From the NCBI GenBank assembly GCA_032716605.1, contig CM064519.1, positions 25,568,191-25,632,190 on the forward strand: a stretch of DNA of 64,000 bases. The letters are read 5' to 3'. Source of the DNA: Paralithodes platypus. Lineage: Eukaryota; Arthropoda; Malacostraca; Decapoda; Lithodidae. A model generated the notes under the pieces. The model saw only the letters and a list, made by a program, of their open reading frames with translations, was not told the origin of the DNA and did no database searches. The stretch's first letter is position 1. Each line of letters opens with the position of its first letter. Positions 1-10,809 of the stretch are shown one piece after another. Made by a program: the position numbers and the translations under genes.

Positions 1-90
1 TGAAGCAAACTTCCAACAACGGCCCTTCAAAGTGAGGGGATGCAAATGCAGAAGCAAGTGATAAATCAATTGCTATCAAATAAATCAAAT

Positions 91-350
91 AGGCTAGCCT
101 AAACAGACCTCGGATGCGGAAATACCCTGAGCCGAACAGGCCAAGAGGGATATCTCTATTGGTCTAACTGGTAAGGTACCTGCCTCACATCCAAGGGTCG
201 AGAGTTCGTGCCCCCACCAGGGCATGATATTTTCGTGAGGCTATTTCCGCATTTAACGAAGTTTAGGTGTGCTATTTAAATTGTTCAGATGGTTGAGAGT
301 AAGAACGGAGCTCCATTAATCCTCTTTCGGGTATGGTGTAAAAACCGATC
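91..350 (+). repeat. tRNA-headed SINE-like repeat, copy 1
   Basis: The segment recurs at 610-770 and 771-1024 with few changes, so it is a dispersed repeat. It holds tRNA-like internal promoter boxes: an A-box-like TGGTCTAACTGGTAAGG and a B-box-like GAGTTCGTGCCC. The anticodon region of the later copies reads CTCACAC, which resembles a Val (CAC) tRNA; that parentage is inferred. The head is bracketed by GATGCGGAAATA and TATTTCCGCA, so the unit can fold back on itself. The flank 351-609 matches nothing else I noticed in the window. Confidence 0.6.
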
Positions 351-609
351 CCCACAGGACAAGGAAGAGGATAGGAGAGAGCAGGGAGTGTTGTGAGACT
401 CGATGGGGTTGGGTTGTGGAGTTGCCAGCCGCCCAAGCGAGTTGCCAACTGGGCAGTTTGTAGGTGCGTGTAGCATCGCTCAGTGAAGTTGACTCCCCAT
501 TCCCGTTCATCTCTCTGACGGACTCTCGGTCGATTCGGCTCAAGCTTGTTCCTCTCTGTTCGGAGCTTTCGCTTCCCGGAAGGTGAAGTAGTGTAAAGTC
601 AGTGAAAAT
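351..609. other. unclassified spacer
   Basis: No gene, tandem repeat or mobile element is recognised here. Short minus-strand open frames are low in information and share no motif with known proteins. Confidence 0.4.
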
Positions 610-1024
610 AGGCTAGCCTAAACAGACCTCGGATGCGGAAATACCCTGAGCCGAACAGGCCAAGAGGGATATCTCTATTGGTCTAACTGGTAAGGTGCCT
701 GCCTCACACCCAAGGGTCGAGAGTTCGTGCCCCCACCAGGGCATGATATTTTCGTGAGGCTATTTCCGCAAACAGACCTCGGATGCGGAAATACCCTGAG
801 CCGAACAGGCCAAGAGGGATATCTCTATTGGTCTAACTGGTAAGGTGCCTGCCTCACACCCAAGGGTCGAGAGTTCGTGCCCCCACCAGGGCATGATATT
901 TTCGTGAGGCTATTTCCGCATTTAACGAAGTTTAGGTGTGCTATTTAAATTGTTCAGATGGTTGAGAGTAAGATCGGAGCTCCATTAATCCTCTTTCGGG
1001 TATGGTGTAAAAACCGATCCCCAC
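610..1024 (+). repeat. tandem pair of the same SINE-like repeat (copies 2 and 3)
   Basis: Copy 2 (610-770) stops at TATTTCCGCA and copy 3 starts at the next base, repeating the head and then running on through the full tail to CCGATCCCCACA at 1024. Copies 2 and 3 share GGTGCCTGCCTCACAC where copy 1 has GGTACCTGCCTCACAT, so 2 and 3 are closer to each other. Direct head-to-tail joining suggests local duplication rather than two insertions. The right end abuts a LINE endonuclease fragment without a visible target-site duplication. Confidence 0.6.
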
Positions 1025-1470
1025 ATGTACGTGTCATGAGTATGAGATCGGTATGTAGAGATTCCAAGGTTCCGGTAACATAGGGAAGTCTGATAGACCA
1101 GGGATTCAATATGACGGCCGAGAGTATCGGTGGAAGAGCTGCCCCAGAGAGGGGAATAAGCGTTAAAGTCCCCCAGAATAAGGAATGGAGGGGTCAACTG
1201 TCCAATGAGTAGTGGTTAGTCAGCAGGCGAGGAAGCACAAGAAGGTTGATTGTATGAGGAGCAAACAGTGAGACACGGAAGAGTTGGAAATGAGATGATA
1301 ATTACAACTGATTGAAAGGTAGCCAAGGACGGAGTCTTGGGAACATAAGCAAGATCATTACAAATAAATATAGCAGTACACAAGTGAGATGCAGCAGCCG
1401 GAGAAACAGTCGCCACCTGGTAACCTATAATTGGTGTGATTTTATGACCAATGTGCTGAAGGCACACACA
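1025..1470 (-). pseudogene. LINE endonuclease (EN) fragment
   Basis: On the minus strand the region encodes pieces of an apurinic-like LINE endonuclease. One frame (about 1197 to 1025) reads PPFLILGDFNAYSPLWGS, the GDFN block with the catalytic Asp-Asn pair, followed by a degraded LDxxI-type segment. The upstream part (1467-1216) reads like the preceding EN strand region but in a separate frame, so there is at least one frameshift. No reverse-transcriptase domain follows; the fragment is cut off at 1025 by the SINE pair. The style resembles Jockey/I/R1-group ORF2 and may be the ORF2 start of the same minus-strand LINE whose ORF1 lies at 2.2-5 kb, but repeat R and spacer sequence now separate them. 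Confidence 0.7.
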
Positions 1471-1762
1471 TAAGAAGGATGCAGCTCGCCCATGCGCTTG
1501 CGAACTTGGTAACCTTTTATGTTCCAGTGACTTATATTACTGGGCACCATCAGATTATCATGATTTTGAGAGCCTCAGACAGAGACAAGTGAAGGCAATG
1601 ATGACGAAGATGGGTAACGACTATCGCTCGTTAACCTCTGGACTGAGGATCTACTTATATAAGGCCTACCGTTGCGCTGCGGAACTCGTTATATAATCCC
1701 AGGCCTAAAAAGAAAACATTTAAACCAGCCCAGTATATATTTTATTTTATTTTATTTTTTTA

Positions 1763-2250
1763 TTGCCCCTTGGCCATGGCAAATATCACTCTTCCACATC
1801 CCCTCCTTCCCCCCCCCCCCCTTCAATTATCACCTATTCTCCATGTTATTCCCTTATTTCGTCGATATATTTTCGTGCTATCAATAGCGAGTCATCTCTT
1901 AAGAGGGGTGCGCTTGTATGTGCTACATAGCGAATGAAAGAGAGAAAGAGAGACAATTACACGACAGTGTCTCTCCAGACGTCATGACGGGTGGTAGGCT
2001 GGCAGGCTGGCTCAGCCTTTGGTTATGTAACTCCCGATCTAATTTGCCGATTTTGACCATCCAAACGCTGTTTCCACTTGTTTTATTGTTGTAACAGGTT
2101 AATACCTTTATAATAAACATAAAATAGGCGCATATGGATAAGTATTAATGATATTTATGGTACGATGACGATTTGAGTGAAGGAAACAGTCGAAATACCT
2201 CCGCACAGGGAGGGGTGGCCACTACCCTACCTGAGCACTTCTTAGGTTAA
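1763..2250. repeat. dispersed repeat R, copy 1 (uninterrupted)
   Basis: This segment is homologous to 10810-11160 joined to 19974-20130. Both copies share the pyrimidine-rich start, TTATCACCTATT, the GACCATCCAAACGCTGTTT block, and then AATACCTTTATAAT and GCACTTCTTAGGTTAA. Here the sequence runs straight through TTAA at 2099-2102. In the other copy that TTAA is duplicated around an 8.8-kb insertion. The copy therefore serves as an empty-site reference. No coding capacity is seen. The stretch 1471-1762 before it has no recognised content. Confidence 0.75.
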
Positions 2251-3630
2251 GGTGCGGGTGGAGTGGTTGGAGCATTACAGGGCAGGAGGATGGGAAGGAG
2301 AGGGTGTGGATTGGAGCGGGGTGTGACTTTGGGTAGGAGGAGAGGGAGATGAGTGAGATGCAGGAGCAGTGGAAGATAAGGTAGATGGAATTTTGAAGAA
2401 TTGCAATTGTAATAGGTGAAAGAGTGTGGCAGGGTCGCCCATGTGTTCGCAAAGATGGAGGACGCATAAACATTCTGGACCATGAAGAATATCAGCATCC
2501 GGAGGCGTACGACTGGAGAGGAAGGAAGCAACTTGTCTATTTATGATGACTTGATCGGATTCTTCATGTAGTCCGCTATATAAGTCTTGATGCATACCGT
2601 GCAGCCACTCTCGCCGTTGGGGAGTGTAGAGGAGCATGTGGTAGAAGCAGGAGGGGTACTGGAATGTTCAGGTGTGGGGTTCAAGGAAGCAACAGTAACT
2701 AAATTGGTAATGGCATCAGCAGCGGAAATCTCCATTATGTCGGGTGCCGAGGCCCGAGACATGGAAGGGAGGAGGAAGTAGGAAAAGTTGGGAGGGGTAG
2801 GTTGTCGAGTCATGAAAGTTTGGAAGATTTATGGTCAGTCTGAGGGGATGAACTAGGGCTACGAACCCTCTTCTGTTGAGTCATAGAACCTGGAGGTAGG
2901 TGGACAACACATTGGAACTGCTAGTTCGTAAGTGACGAGGTCAGATGTCATGAGATCAAATTTGTCCTTAAAGTGATCCAGTAATTCCCGACGTTGCTAG
3001 TTAATCATATGAGTAATGCACATACAGTTAAGAGGGTGGTCAGTCTGTGGTGTACGGCAGAGGAAGGTTGGTAACTGTGCAGTCAGTTCAGCAAGAGGCA
3101 AGTTTTTAAGACCTAAGAGTGATTGACAGCCGCAGTGATCGTCACTATTCGGGAAAGTCCAAACGGGAGCGGTGGACCCGTGACTATCAAACTCTGTAAC
3201 AGTAGCCTCGACCAATGCCAGTTGACCTGCTACTGCAACCGAGGATGCCCAAGAAAGCGGGAATGTCATTGCCATATTTTTAGTAGACGTCGGGTTAGCG
3301 GAGTGCTTGGAGAGGGATGGTAAGTGAGTTGAAGCAATGGATTTAGGTTTGGCAGAAGTAAGTTGCTTGATCAGAATTTTACTGGAGGTAGAGGAAGAAG
3401 AAGCAGTCTTCAATATGGGACGCGCTTTACCGGTAGGATGGCAAGACTTTGCCTTCCGGAAGTCGCGGGGTCCAGAAGCTTTAGAGCTGACAACACCCTG
3501 AGAGTGTTCCATGACATGGGCAGGACTTGCAAAACTATTAGAAATGGGAATGGAAGTGGCACAAGTGGTTGTGCAGCAGGTGACATGATGAGAGTGAGCA
3601 GGGAATCAGATGGCGTAGACTTCATATGAT
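2222..3630 (-). pseudogene. decayed C-terminal part of a LINE ORF1
   Basis: Minus-strand open pieces (3625-3410, 3512-2997, 2813-2541 and 2637-2222) follow the zinc-knuckle ORF1 region downstream and have Ser/Pro/Thr-rich, low-complexity composition, as the tail of many Jockey/I-type ORF1 proteins does. They lie in different frames, so several indels have accumulated. I see no enzymatic motif. Assignment rests on position and strand directly after the CCHC region rather than on a recognised domain. Confidence 0.45.
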
Positions 3631-3667
3631 GTGTTGAAGCGATAGACTACAGCACTTCCGTGTAGGC

Positions 3668-4960
3668 CTACCGGCGCTGTGAAGCGAAGCCCCATTCTCG
3701 TAGATATTCAACCACCGCACGATGGGAGGCCTTTAGTGGACTGAAAGTGGATAATGTCCTTTGGAAGGCATATTGAGGGCATGAGCTGTCAGTGGCTTCA
3801 TGGTTGGCACTGCAATTGATGCATGTGGAAATTAGGGATTGGCAGGTGATGAGTAGATTCTCAATGCAGGCACAGTGAAGAAGGGGATCTGCAATACTTC
3901 TCCGGATGTCCAAATTTCCAACAAGATCGGCATTGCCGTGGGCGTTTGTTATATGGCTGGATCCGGAGCAAACGACCCGCCATTGTGACAGTTGGTGGAA
4001 ATTCATGACGGTCAAAGTAGAGTTTGACAATCCGGAGGGCAGGGTGAACATCGGAGCCTCGTTGCGAGGGGATGGTATGCGCCTCGACCTTCACAACGGT
4101 GGAGTCATTCCTCTGTAGCATCGAACAAATTCTGGACGCTGACTCAGCATAGTTTTGTTCCATAATGCAGAAATCCGGAGGGAGAGAGAGAGTGTTTACG
4201 CATTGGTTAAGGGTGACCTCGACGCGTCCAGAGTAACCAACACGGGGGTCGTTGAGGAAGGATTGCATTGCCTTTGACTGTTTCACTTGAAACTTCCACC
4301 AACCATGAGGTGTCGGAAGCAGTGTGGACACACACATCACCCACCTCATTGTGGAGGTACAGTTGGTCAAAGTTCCAGCTGACCCACCCTCGCTCTGGGG
4401 CTCGCAGAATTAAATGGCAATACTGGTGTAGGAAGGAGGTGTGTCTTATAAAGATTGGGATTGGTAGATCTGATTTCGGCTATATCATTGTTAGAACATA
4501 TACTAAACAAGGGAAAGTAAGCCTATCTCAAATAAAAATGCATACATCGCTATGTATGATCCCGAACATTCACCCAAAGTTCGTAGATTTGCTTAAATAT
4601 TAAAGTTATTATATCCACTGATTGGCAACTACACCAGTATTGCCAGCTAATTCTGCGAGCCCCAGAGTGAGGGTGGGTCAGCTGGAACTTTGACCAACTG
4701 TACGTATAAAGACTGATATGTAAAGGTTCATTAGCTAAATTGATGAAATGTGGCCATCTTGCCAGGGCAAACATGTTCTGTAAAGTGCTGGTCGATGGCC
4801 TAGATCGAGTATTTTTGGCGGAGGCGAGAAGTGGGAGGACGGGAGTAAGGCTCCAGCATCACCACAGATGATTGTGGATGGGCGGTAACATTTTTGGGAA
4901 GCCAGGAGGCAAGAGTGTCAGCGGCGGCCTGCGTATCTGCAGTCTCAGCTTTTTTTATTT
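3668..4960 (-). pseudogene. LINE ORF1 with CCHC zinc knuckle (copy A)
   Basis: The clearest frame (4370-3861, minus) encodes an RNA-binding ORF1-type protein. A central segment with TPHGWWKFQVKQ and LNDPRVGYSGRVEVT is followed by RPRQCRSCWKFGHPEKYC, a CX2CX4HX4C zinc knuckle typical of Jockey/I-group ORF1 nucleic-acid chaperones. A second Cys/His set (CINCSANHEATDSSC) continues in another frame (4051-3668), so one frameshift separates the knuckles. The N-terminal part (4774-4702) is cut off by a 341-bp MITE at 4360-4700. Both lesions are also present in copy B, so they predate the duplication. Clade assignment within LINEs is tentative. Confidence 0.7.
4360..4700. mobile_element. Tc1/mariner-like MITE in LINE ORF1 (copy A)
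   Basis: About 75-bp terminal inverted repeats face each other: CAGTTGGTCAAAGTTCCAGC at the left, its complement at the right. The element is flanked by TA at 4358-4359 and 4701-4702. CAGT termini plus a TA duplication are the hallmark of Tc1/mariner transposons. The 190-bp interior has no transposase, so it is non-autonomous. It splits the LINE ORF1. Confidence 0.75.
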
Positions 4961-4961
4961 T

Positions 4962-5092
4962 ATTTTTTTTCTATATTCCAACTACTCCCTCTTGGGTATA
5001 GGCTGAGAGCCTGTACATTCAACCGTTATGAACGGTGAAGCCTGTGAGGTCTCGTTCCAGTCTAGGGGGTGAGACATGTGAAGCACTTTTAG
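4962..5092 (-). repeat. SINE S1 3'-tail fragment (also at 7397-7527)
   Basis: T-rich start, then CTATATTCCAACTACTCCCT and TTCCAGTCTAGGGGGTGAGA. This matches the 3' tails of the S1 SINEs at 50.5, 51.6 and 52.7 kb in reverse orientation. Only the last ~130 bp are present, a 5'-truncated retrocopy. Its partner in copy B shows the insertion predates the duplication. Confidence 0.7.
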
Positions 5093-5945
5093 CTGCAAGG
5101 GAATGACGAGGGAGGAAGTGCAAGGGGGGAAATGTGGGCTAAAGTGGTGGTTAGATCCACGTGTTCCCCGAGTTTGGGACTTTTTCGGGGGGAACGGGGC
5201 TGTCTTTCCTCCTTTTCTGGTTTTCGCCTGGTGTACTGGTTGAGTCTGGTTTCGTGAGTGATGTAAGGGCGGTTTAGCGGTTTTCGTGATGACGTAGTGT
5301 TGGTAGATCGATCGTCACGGGGGTTGGTGATTTTGTGGATAGTGAAGTAACTCCTCGTGTTCCCGTTTTCTCCGTGCTCTCTGGTGCGGGGCGCAGCTGG
5401 TGATGGAGGTCCGCTCTTTTGGTTGTTGTGGTGGTGCAACTGTATTATTTTTATGCAGGCAACTTGAGTCACTGGTCTTGCTTCGTTGCTTGATGAGTGA
5501 AATGACTGGAGGCTGGTTGTTGTTTTTAGTTTGTCATCTCACTAATGTTTCTACCATTTGGGAAGAGTCAGCCAGGGAGTAGGAGTTGAATTGTACAGCT
5601 CATTTGCTCAAGCCATTTTATTTAGTTACAGAGGTTAAGGAATATGATTTCTGGCCTACTTATAATGAATGGACTATATTTTTGTGATGGCCTATGTGGG
5701 AAAGTCTAGATCTTGGCCCTGGTTGAGGTGTTTATGCATTATGTGACCCGTTTAGGAATGTTCTGGTAATTTAAAGCTTCTTAAAGCCTGTGGAGTCGAG
5801 TGAGCGGGAGCACGGCAGAACCCCGTCCGCTCTGCAGCACGGCAGTTTGGGGACTGAGAGGCGATAGCCATATCTCGCGAGACCTATGCAGCACTGCCAA
5901 AGGCAAATGTAGCGCAACATTGCTCATTATTAGCGAAGATTTGCC
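5093..5945. other. unclassified part of the duplicated block
   Basis: No gene is recognised. Within it, 5545-5690 resembles the reverse complement of the TA-flanked MITE F at 33409-33613 (shared CTACCATTTGGGAAGAGTCA and TTACAGAGGTTA), so it is a decayed F copy. The same segment lies at 7980-8125 in copy B. Confidence 0.5.
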
Positions 5946-6079
5946 AATGTCAATGATAGCGCTGCGGGTGAACCCCGCGCGCTACGAAGCTTGTTCTGGA
6001 GTTATTTTGAAGCTATTTTCTTCTAGTTTTTGGCTGAATAAATTTCATTTCATTCAGATACTTGCTTTAATCATTCAGG

Positions 6080-6221
6080 CACTCCTGAATGATTAAAGCA
6101 AGTATCTGAATGAAATTAAATTTATTCAGCCAAAAACTAGAAGAAAATAGCTTCAAAATAACTCCAGAACAAGCTTCGTAGCGCGCGGGGTTCACCCGCA
6201 GCGCTATCATTGACATTGACA
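6080..6221 (-). repeat. inverted ~140-bp arm between the two duplicate copies
   Basis: Reading backwards, this is the reverse complement of the 3' end of copy B (8383-8518). Together with 5945-6079 it forms a near-perfect hairpin with almost no loop. At one diagnostic position the arm carries the copy-B base (AAATTTAATTTC) rather than the copy-A base (AAATTTCATTTC), so it derives from the B version. Confidence 0.85.
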
Positions 6222-7395
6222 TGTCAGTGGCCTCATGGTTGGCACTGCAATTGATGCATGTGGAAATTAGGGATTGGCAGGTGATGAGTAGATTCTCAAT
6301 GCAGGCACAGTGAAGAAGGGGATCTGCAATACTTCTCCGGATGTCCAAATTTCCAACAAGATCGGCATTGCCGTGGGCGTTTGTTATATGGCTGGATCCG
6401 GAGCAAACGACCCGCCATTGTGACAGTTGGTGGAAGTTCATGATGGTCAAAGTAGATTTTGACAATCCGGAGGGCAGGGTGAACATCGGAGCCTCGTTGC
6501 GAGGGGATGGTATGCGCCTCGACCTTCACAACGGTGGAGTCATTCCTCTGTAGCATCGAACAAATTCTGGACGCTGACTCAGCATAGTTCTGTTCCATAA
6601 TGCAGAAATCCGGAGGGGGAGAGAGAGTGTTTACGCATTGGTTAAGGGTGACCTCGACGCGTCCAGAGTAACCAACACGGGGGTCGTTGAGGAAGGATTG
6701 CATTGCCTTTGACTGTTTCACTTGAAACTTCCACCAACCATGAGGTGTCGGAAGCAGTGTGGACACACACATCACCCACCTCATTGTGGAGGTACAGTTG
6801 GTCAAAGTTCCAGCTGACCCACCCTCGCTCTGGGGTTGGCAGAATTAAATGGCAATACTGGTGTAGGAAGGAGGTGTGTCTTACAAAGATTGGGATTGGT
6901 AGATCTGATTTCGGCTATATCATTGTTAGAACATATACTAAACAAGGGAAAGTAAGGCTATCTCAAATAAAAATGCATACATCGCTATGTATGATCCCGA
7001 ACATTCACCCAAAGTTCGTAGATTTGCTTAAATATTAAAGTTATTATATCCACTGATTGGCAACTACACCAGTATTGCCAGCTAATTCTGCGAGCCCCAG
7101 AGTGAGGGTGGGTCAGCTGGAACTTTGACCAACTGTAAATATAAAGACTGATATGTAATGGTTCATTAGCTAAATTGATGAAACGTGGCCATCTTGCCAG
7201 GGCAAACATGTTCTGTAAAGTGCTGGTCGATGGCCTAGATCGAGTATTTTTGGCGGAGGCGAGAAGTGGGAGGATGGGAGTAAGGCTCCAGCATCACCAC
7301 AGATGATTGTGGACGGGCGGTGACATTTTTGGGAAGCGAGGAGGCAAGAGTGTCAGCGGCGGCCTGCGTATCTGCAGTCTCAGCTTTTTTTATTT
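6222..7395 (-). pseudogene. LINE ORF1 with CCHC zinc knuckle (copy B)
   Basis: Duplicate of the copy-A ORF1. The main frame spans 6805-6296 on the minus strand and keeps the CX2CX4HX4C knuckle (CRSCWKFGHPEKYC). It differs by a few residues (for example LYFDRHEFPP becomes IYFDHHELPP). The second Cys/His set again lies in another frame and now runs into the inverted arm, so the former C-terminus is lost. It shares the MITE interruption of copy A and cannot encode a working protein. Confidence 0.7.
6795..7135. mobile_element. Tc1/mariner-like MITE (copy B)
   Basis: Same 341-bp TA-flanked inverted-repeat element as at 4360-4700, carried along by the duplication. TA lies at 6793-6794 and 7136-7137. 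Confidence 0.75.
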
Positions 7396-8564
7396 TATCT
7401 TTTTTCTATATTCCAACTACTCCCTCTTGGGTATAGGCTGAGAGCCTGTACATTCAACCGTTATGAACGGTGAAGCCTGTGAGGTCTCGTTCCAGTCTAG
7501 GGGGTGAGACATGTGAAGCACTTTTAGCTGCAAGGGAATGACGAGGGAGGAAGTGCAAGGGGGGAAATGTGGGCTAAAGTGGTGGTTAGATCCACTTGTT
7601 CCCCGAGTTTGGGACTTTTTCGGGGGGAACGGGGCTGTCTTTCCTCCTTTTCTGGTTTTCGCCTGGTGCACTGGTTGAGTCTGGTTTCGTGAGTGATGTA
7701 AGGGCGGTTTAGCGGTTTTCGTGATGACGTAGTGTTGCTAGATCGATCGTCACGGGGGTTGGTGATTTTGTGGATAGTGAAGTAACTCCTCGTGTTCCCG
7801 TTTTCTCCGTGCTCTCTGGTGCGGGGCGCAGCTGGTGATGGAGGTCTGCTCTTTTGGTTGTTGTGGTGGTGCAACTGTATTATTTTTATGCAGGCAACTT
7901 GAGTCACTGGTCTTGCTTCGTTGCTTGATGAGTGAAATGACTGGAGGCTGGTTGGTGTTTTTTGTTTGTCATCTCACTCATGTTTCTACCATTTGGGAAG
8001 AGTCAGCCAGGGAGTAGGAGTTGAATTGTACAGCTCATTTGCTCAAGCCATTTTATTTAGTTACAGAGGTTAAGGAATATGATTTCTGGCCTACTTATAA
8101 TGAATGGACTATATTTTTGTGATGGCCTATGTGGGAAAGTCTAGATCTTGGCCCTGGTTGAGGTGTTTATGCATTATGTGACCCGTTCAGGAATGTTCTG
8201 GTAATTTAAAGCTTCTTAAAGCCTGTGGAGTCGAGTGAGCGGGAGCACGGCAGAACCCCGTCCGCTCTGCAGCACGGCAATTTGGGGACTGAGAGGCGAT
8301 AGCCATATCTCGCGAGACCTATGCAGCACTGCCAAAGGCAAATGTAGCGCAACATTGCTCATTATTAGCGAAGATTTGCCAATGTCAATGATAGCGCTGC
8401 GGGTGAACCCCGCGCGCTACGAAGCTTGTTCTGGAGTTATTTTGAAGCTATTTTCTTCTAGTTTTTGGCTGAATAAATTTAATTTCATTCAGATACTTGC
8501 TTTAATCATTCAGGAGTGCCTGAATGAGCCCTAATATAGCGGAAATATGCCCGCAGCGTAAGTG

Positions 8565-8915
8565 TTAAGGGGGGATGGGTAATTTTGTGGCCCCCCTTCT
8601 CCCTCGTCTTTAGCCCGGCAATAGTTTTGAGATTTAAAGATGTTTGGATTATTAGTTTGGCGATTATAACACCTTTCGCCCCATTTCGTTGTCAATTTCA
8701 AGACCTTTTGTGCCATTTAGGTGTCAAATTTTTCCTGGCAAGCGATAGCGAGCCTGTAATTTTAATTCGGCCAGGAAATTTTTCTAACAAAACATTTACA
8801 AATTTATCTTGAACGGGGGTCTAGTGCATGTTTTTTTAAGGTTCATGTAGGTCTAGCGAGGAAACTAGAAAAATAAATTAATAAATAGACCAAAAAACAG
8901 ACCCTATCCCCTTAA
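8565..8915 (+). mobile_element. MITE family A, copy A1
   Basis: TTAA at both ends with short inverted termini (GGGGGGATGGGT against ACCCTATCCCC). The interior shows the family-A order: a CCCTTCTCCCTC start, ~31-bp iterations around GATTTTAAGACCTTTCG, the AGCGATAGCGAGCC core, an AAATTTTTCT hairpin remnant, then TTGATGGAGGTCTAG-like 3' sequence. It has no coding capacity. Confidence 0.75.
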
Positions 8916-9428
8916 GGTTTATATAGGAGATGATCAGTTGAAGGGTTGAACAATATTCGTGCCTATGAAAGTTGATGGACTTGGTAGAGCTGTGTGAAGG
9001 ATTAAATTAAGAGGATTAAGATGATCAGTTGAATGAATGACAACATGTGTGCTTATGCTGCGGTGAAGACACACTGAGGTGAAAGTGAGTATGTTCTGGT
9101 GCCAAATGGAGCAGATCACAACAACGCACTGCTTGTTGGCACTCCGATGTGTACAACTGACCTCATTTGCAAACGGCCTGGCACTTGTTTATATAAGCAT
9201 GCAAGTTCCCACACCTACGTATGTGTACAAAAGCACTTCAAGCATAAAGAGTGTAAAGTTAGTAACAATATCTATCTATCTATCTATATACTCAGGCCCA
9301 ATCCCCACTTTTCCATTTTTTTGTTTTTTAATTTTCCATTTTCCTTTTTTTTTGGGGGGGGGGGACTCAAGACCGAGACAGAATAGGGACAACAATGAAC
9401 ACACAAAAACAAAACACAAATTCACACA
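8916..9428. other. unclassified; short TCTA microsatellite
   Basis: No gene is recognised. At 9270-9302 a (TCTA)n run leads into TATACTCAGGCCCAATCCCC, a microsatellite-linked motif seen again at 44697-44735 and inverted near 33305 and 61207. A poly-T/poly-G stretch follows at 9316-9363. Confidence 0.5.
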
Positions 9429-9525
9429 AAATAGGTTAGCCTAAACTGAACAAGATGCAGAAATACACTTAGACTAGAGGTACGTTTATTAGTCTCATGG
9501 TAAGGTGTCTCTTAGCCTGGCTTAA
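9429..9525 (+). repeat. diverged copy of the 91-350 SINE-like head
   Basis: AATAGGTTAGCCTAAACTGA and TCTCATGGTAAGGTGTCTC correspond to AATAGGCTAGCCTAAACAGA and TCTAACTGGTAAGGTGCCTG of the 5'-end SINE copies. Many substitutions; only the head is kept. The next 470 bp (9526-9999) have no recognised gene. Confidence 0.45.
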
Positions 9526-9999
9526 CCCTTGCTTGGCGGGTCCCGGCTTAAGTCGGATAGAGAACCATGGCCACCCCTGCGGGTCCCGGCTTTAGTCGCA
9601 TGCGATGTTGAGCACATAATCGGCTCTGAGAGAGAGTCCGAGCGGTGGGAGGAGCGCGGGCGGACTCTAACCGTTCAGCGTGGACATAGTCCCGCCTCTG
9701 ACACCACCACCACATGTCTCCACCTCCCTGGTCCTGCGATACAGGGAAAAAACAGGAAATTACTGTATTTTTTTGTTTTTCCCTTCGTGTTGCAACATCG
9801 TTGCAAGAGAACCCGTGGTCGTACAAGGATGGTTCAGGTGTCATTGGAAAGCTCAATTATCGCCCTTTCACGGATACATAATTGTATTACGCTCTGGCTC
9901 TTCTTTATGCATGAAAACGAGCATGGAATGAAGCTCGTTTAGGGTAAATCTGCCCACTTGGCAGGTAGTAGCGTTACAAAACTAGCCGCTCGGGAGGTG

Positions 10000-10338
10000 T
10001 TAAGGGAGTCCACCTCGCTGTTTTTATCTTTCTTTCCCTCTCTCTTTGGCTTGTATCCATTCGACCCCATTCAGCCTACTGTTTTAAGACGTTTACCCCC
10101 ATCCAGGTGTCAATATTTTCCTGGCGAGCGGTAGCGAGCCAGCATATATATATTTTTGTTTCGACAGCTAGATAAACTTGTACATTTTTCGATAGAAAAA
10201 TGTCTCCGGCAAAGCCTGATTTTATTGACACCTGGATGGCGATAAGCGTCTTAAAACAGTTGGCTAAATGGGGCCGAATGGGTACAAGGCAGAGAAAGAG
10301 AGAAAAGGAAATAAAAAATGCAGGTCACCCCCCCTTAA
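10000..10338. mobile_element. MITE family B, copy B1
   Basis: A fold-back element flanked by TTAA at both ends. Long arms carry GGCTTGTATCCATTCGACCC, GTTTTAAGACGTTTACCCCC, CCAGGTGTCAATATTTTCCT and GGCGAGCGGTAGCGAGCC; the right arm is their reverse complement. A central CCGGCAAAGCC and an ATTTTTCGATAGAAAAAT hairpin lie between. No open frame of note. Confidence 0.75.
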
Positions 10339-10497
10339 AAACTATACACTAATTGGCAATGTTTGAGCTGCCAAGTGGAAGGAGGGTCTTGGGGTGTGTG
10401 TTTTTTAAGCTTGATGGAGGTCTAGGTAGGAAACTAAGAAATTAATACAAAAATTAATAAAAAGGCAAAACAAATATGCCCATCCCCCATTAATGCT
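10339..10497 (+). mobile_element. MITE family A, 3' part only
   Basis: GGGTCTTGGGGTGTGTG, TTTTAAGCTTGATGGAGGTC and the closing GCCCATCCCCCATTAA match the 3' third of family A. It directly adjoins family-B copy B1, so a B element or a deletion removed its front. Confidence 0.6.
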
Positions 10498-10809
10498 CAA
10501 GATTTTGACCTAATTATAGTGATTAGACTAGTAGTTATTGATGCAAATGTCAGCATAATTGGTCTTATGAATTAGTTTGTAAATTTATAAGTTCAAATTA
10601 CCATGTGTTAATTTGCAGGGCATAATAGTACATTTATACCATTATTGTTGATCCATCCATGGTGTCATCACATTAAAAAATCAGTTGTCTTATCAAGAAT
10701 CCAATACTGTTCATGAGAGAGGTTTTATTAACCCGGGAACTGCGGGAAGACTCTTAAGAGTTCCCCCGGCGGACTGCGGGAAGACTCTTAAGAGTCGGAG
10801 ACAAAAAAA
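10498..10809. other. spacer with a duplicated palindrome
   Basis: No gene. At 10737-10800 a ~34-bp unit, CTGCGGGAAGACTCTTAAGA, occurs twice; each copy contains the palindrome ACTCTTAAGAGT. Confidence 0.5.

Larger units (their letters stand above)
3787..6079. repeat. segmental duplication, copy A
   Basis: The block is repeated at 6222-8514 at a constant offset of 2435 bp with only scattered substitutions (for example GACGGTC against GATGGTC near 4010/6445). It carries LINE ORF1, the TA-flanked MITE, a SINE-S1 tail and about 900 bp of unclassified sequence. The duplicated units are separated by an inverted 3' piece (next entry). Confidence 0.9.
6222..8514. repeat. segmental duplication, copy B
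   Basis: Near-identical second copy of 3787-6079. The left edge starts at TGTCAGTGG, the right edge ends at TCATTCAGG, after which copy B continues into AGTGCCTGAATGAG, sequence absent downstream of copy A except in inverted form. High similarity suggests a recent event or an assembly artefact. Confidence 0.9.

Noticed and set aside
9529..9942. 137-codon plus-strand frame as a host gene
   Set aside because: No domain, compositionally ordinary, overlaps an equally long opposite frame.
9522..10003. A further TTAA-bounded element starting TTAACCCTTGC and ending at GGGAGGTGTTAA
   Set aside because: The ends are only weakly complementary and no second copy is in the window; not enough support.
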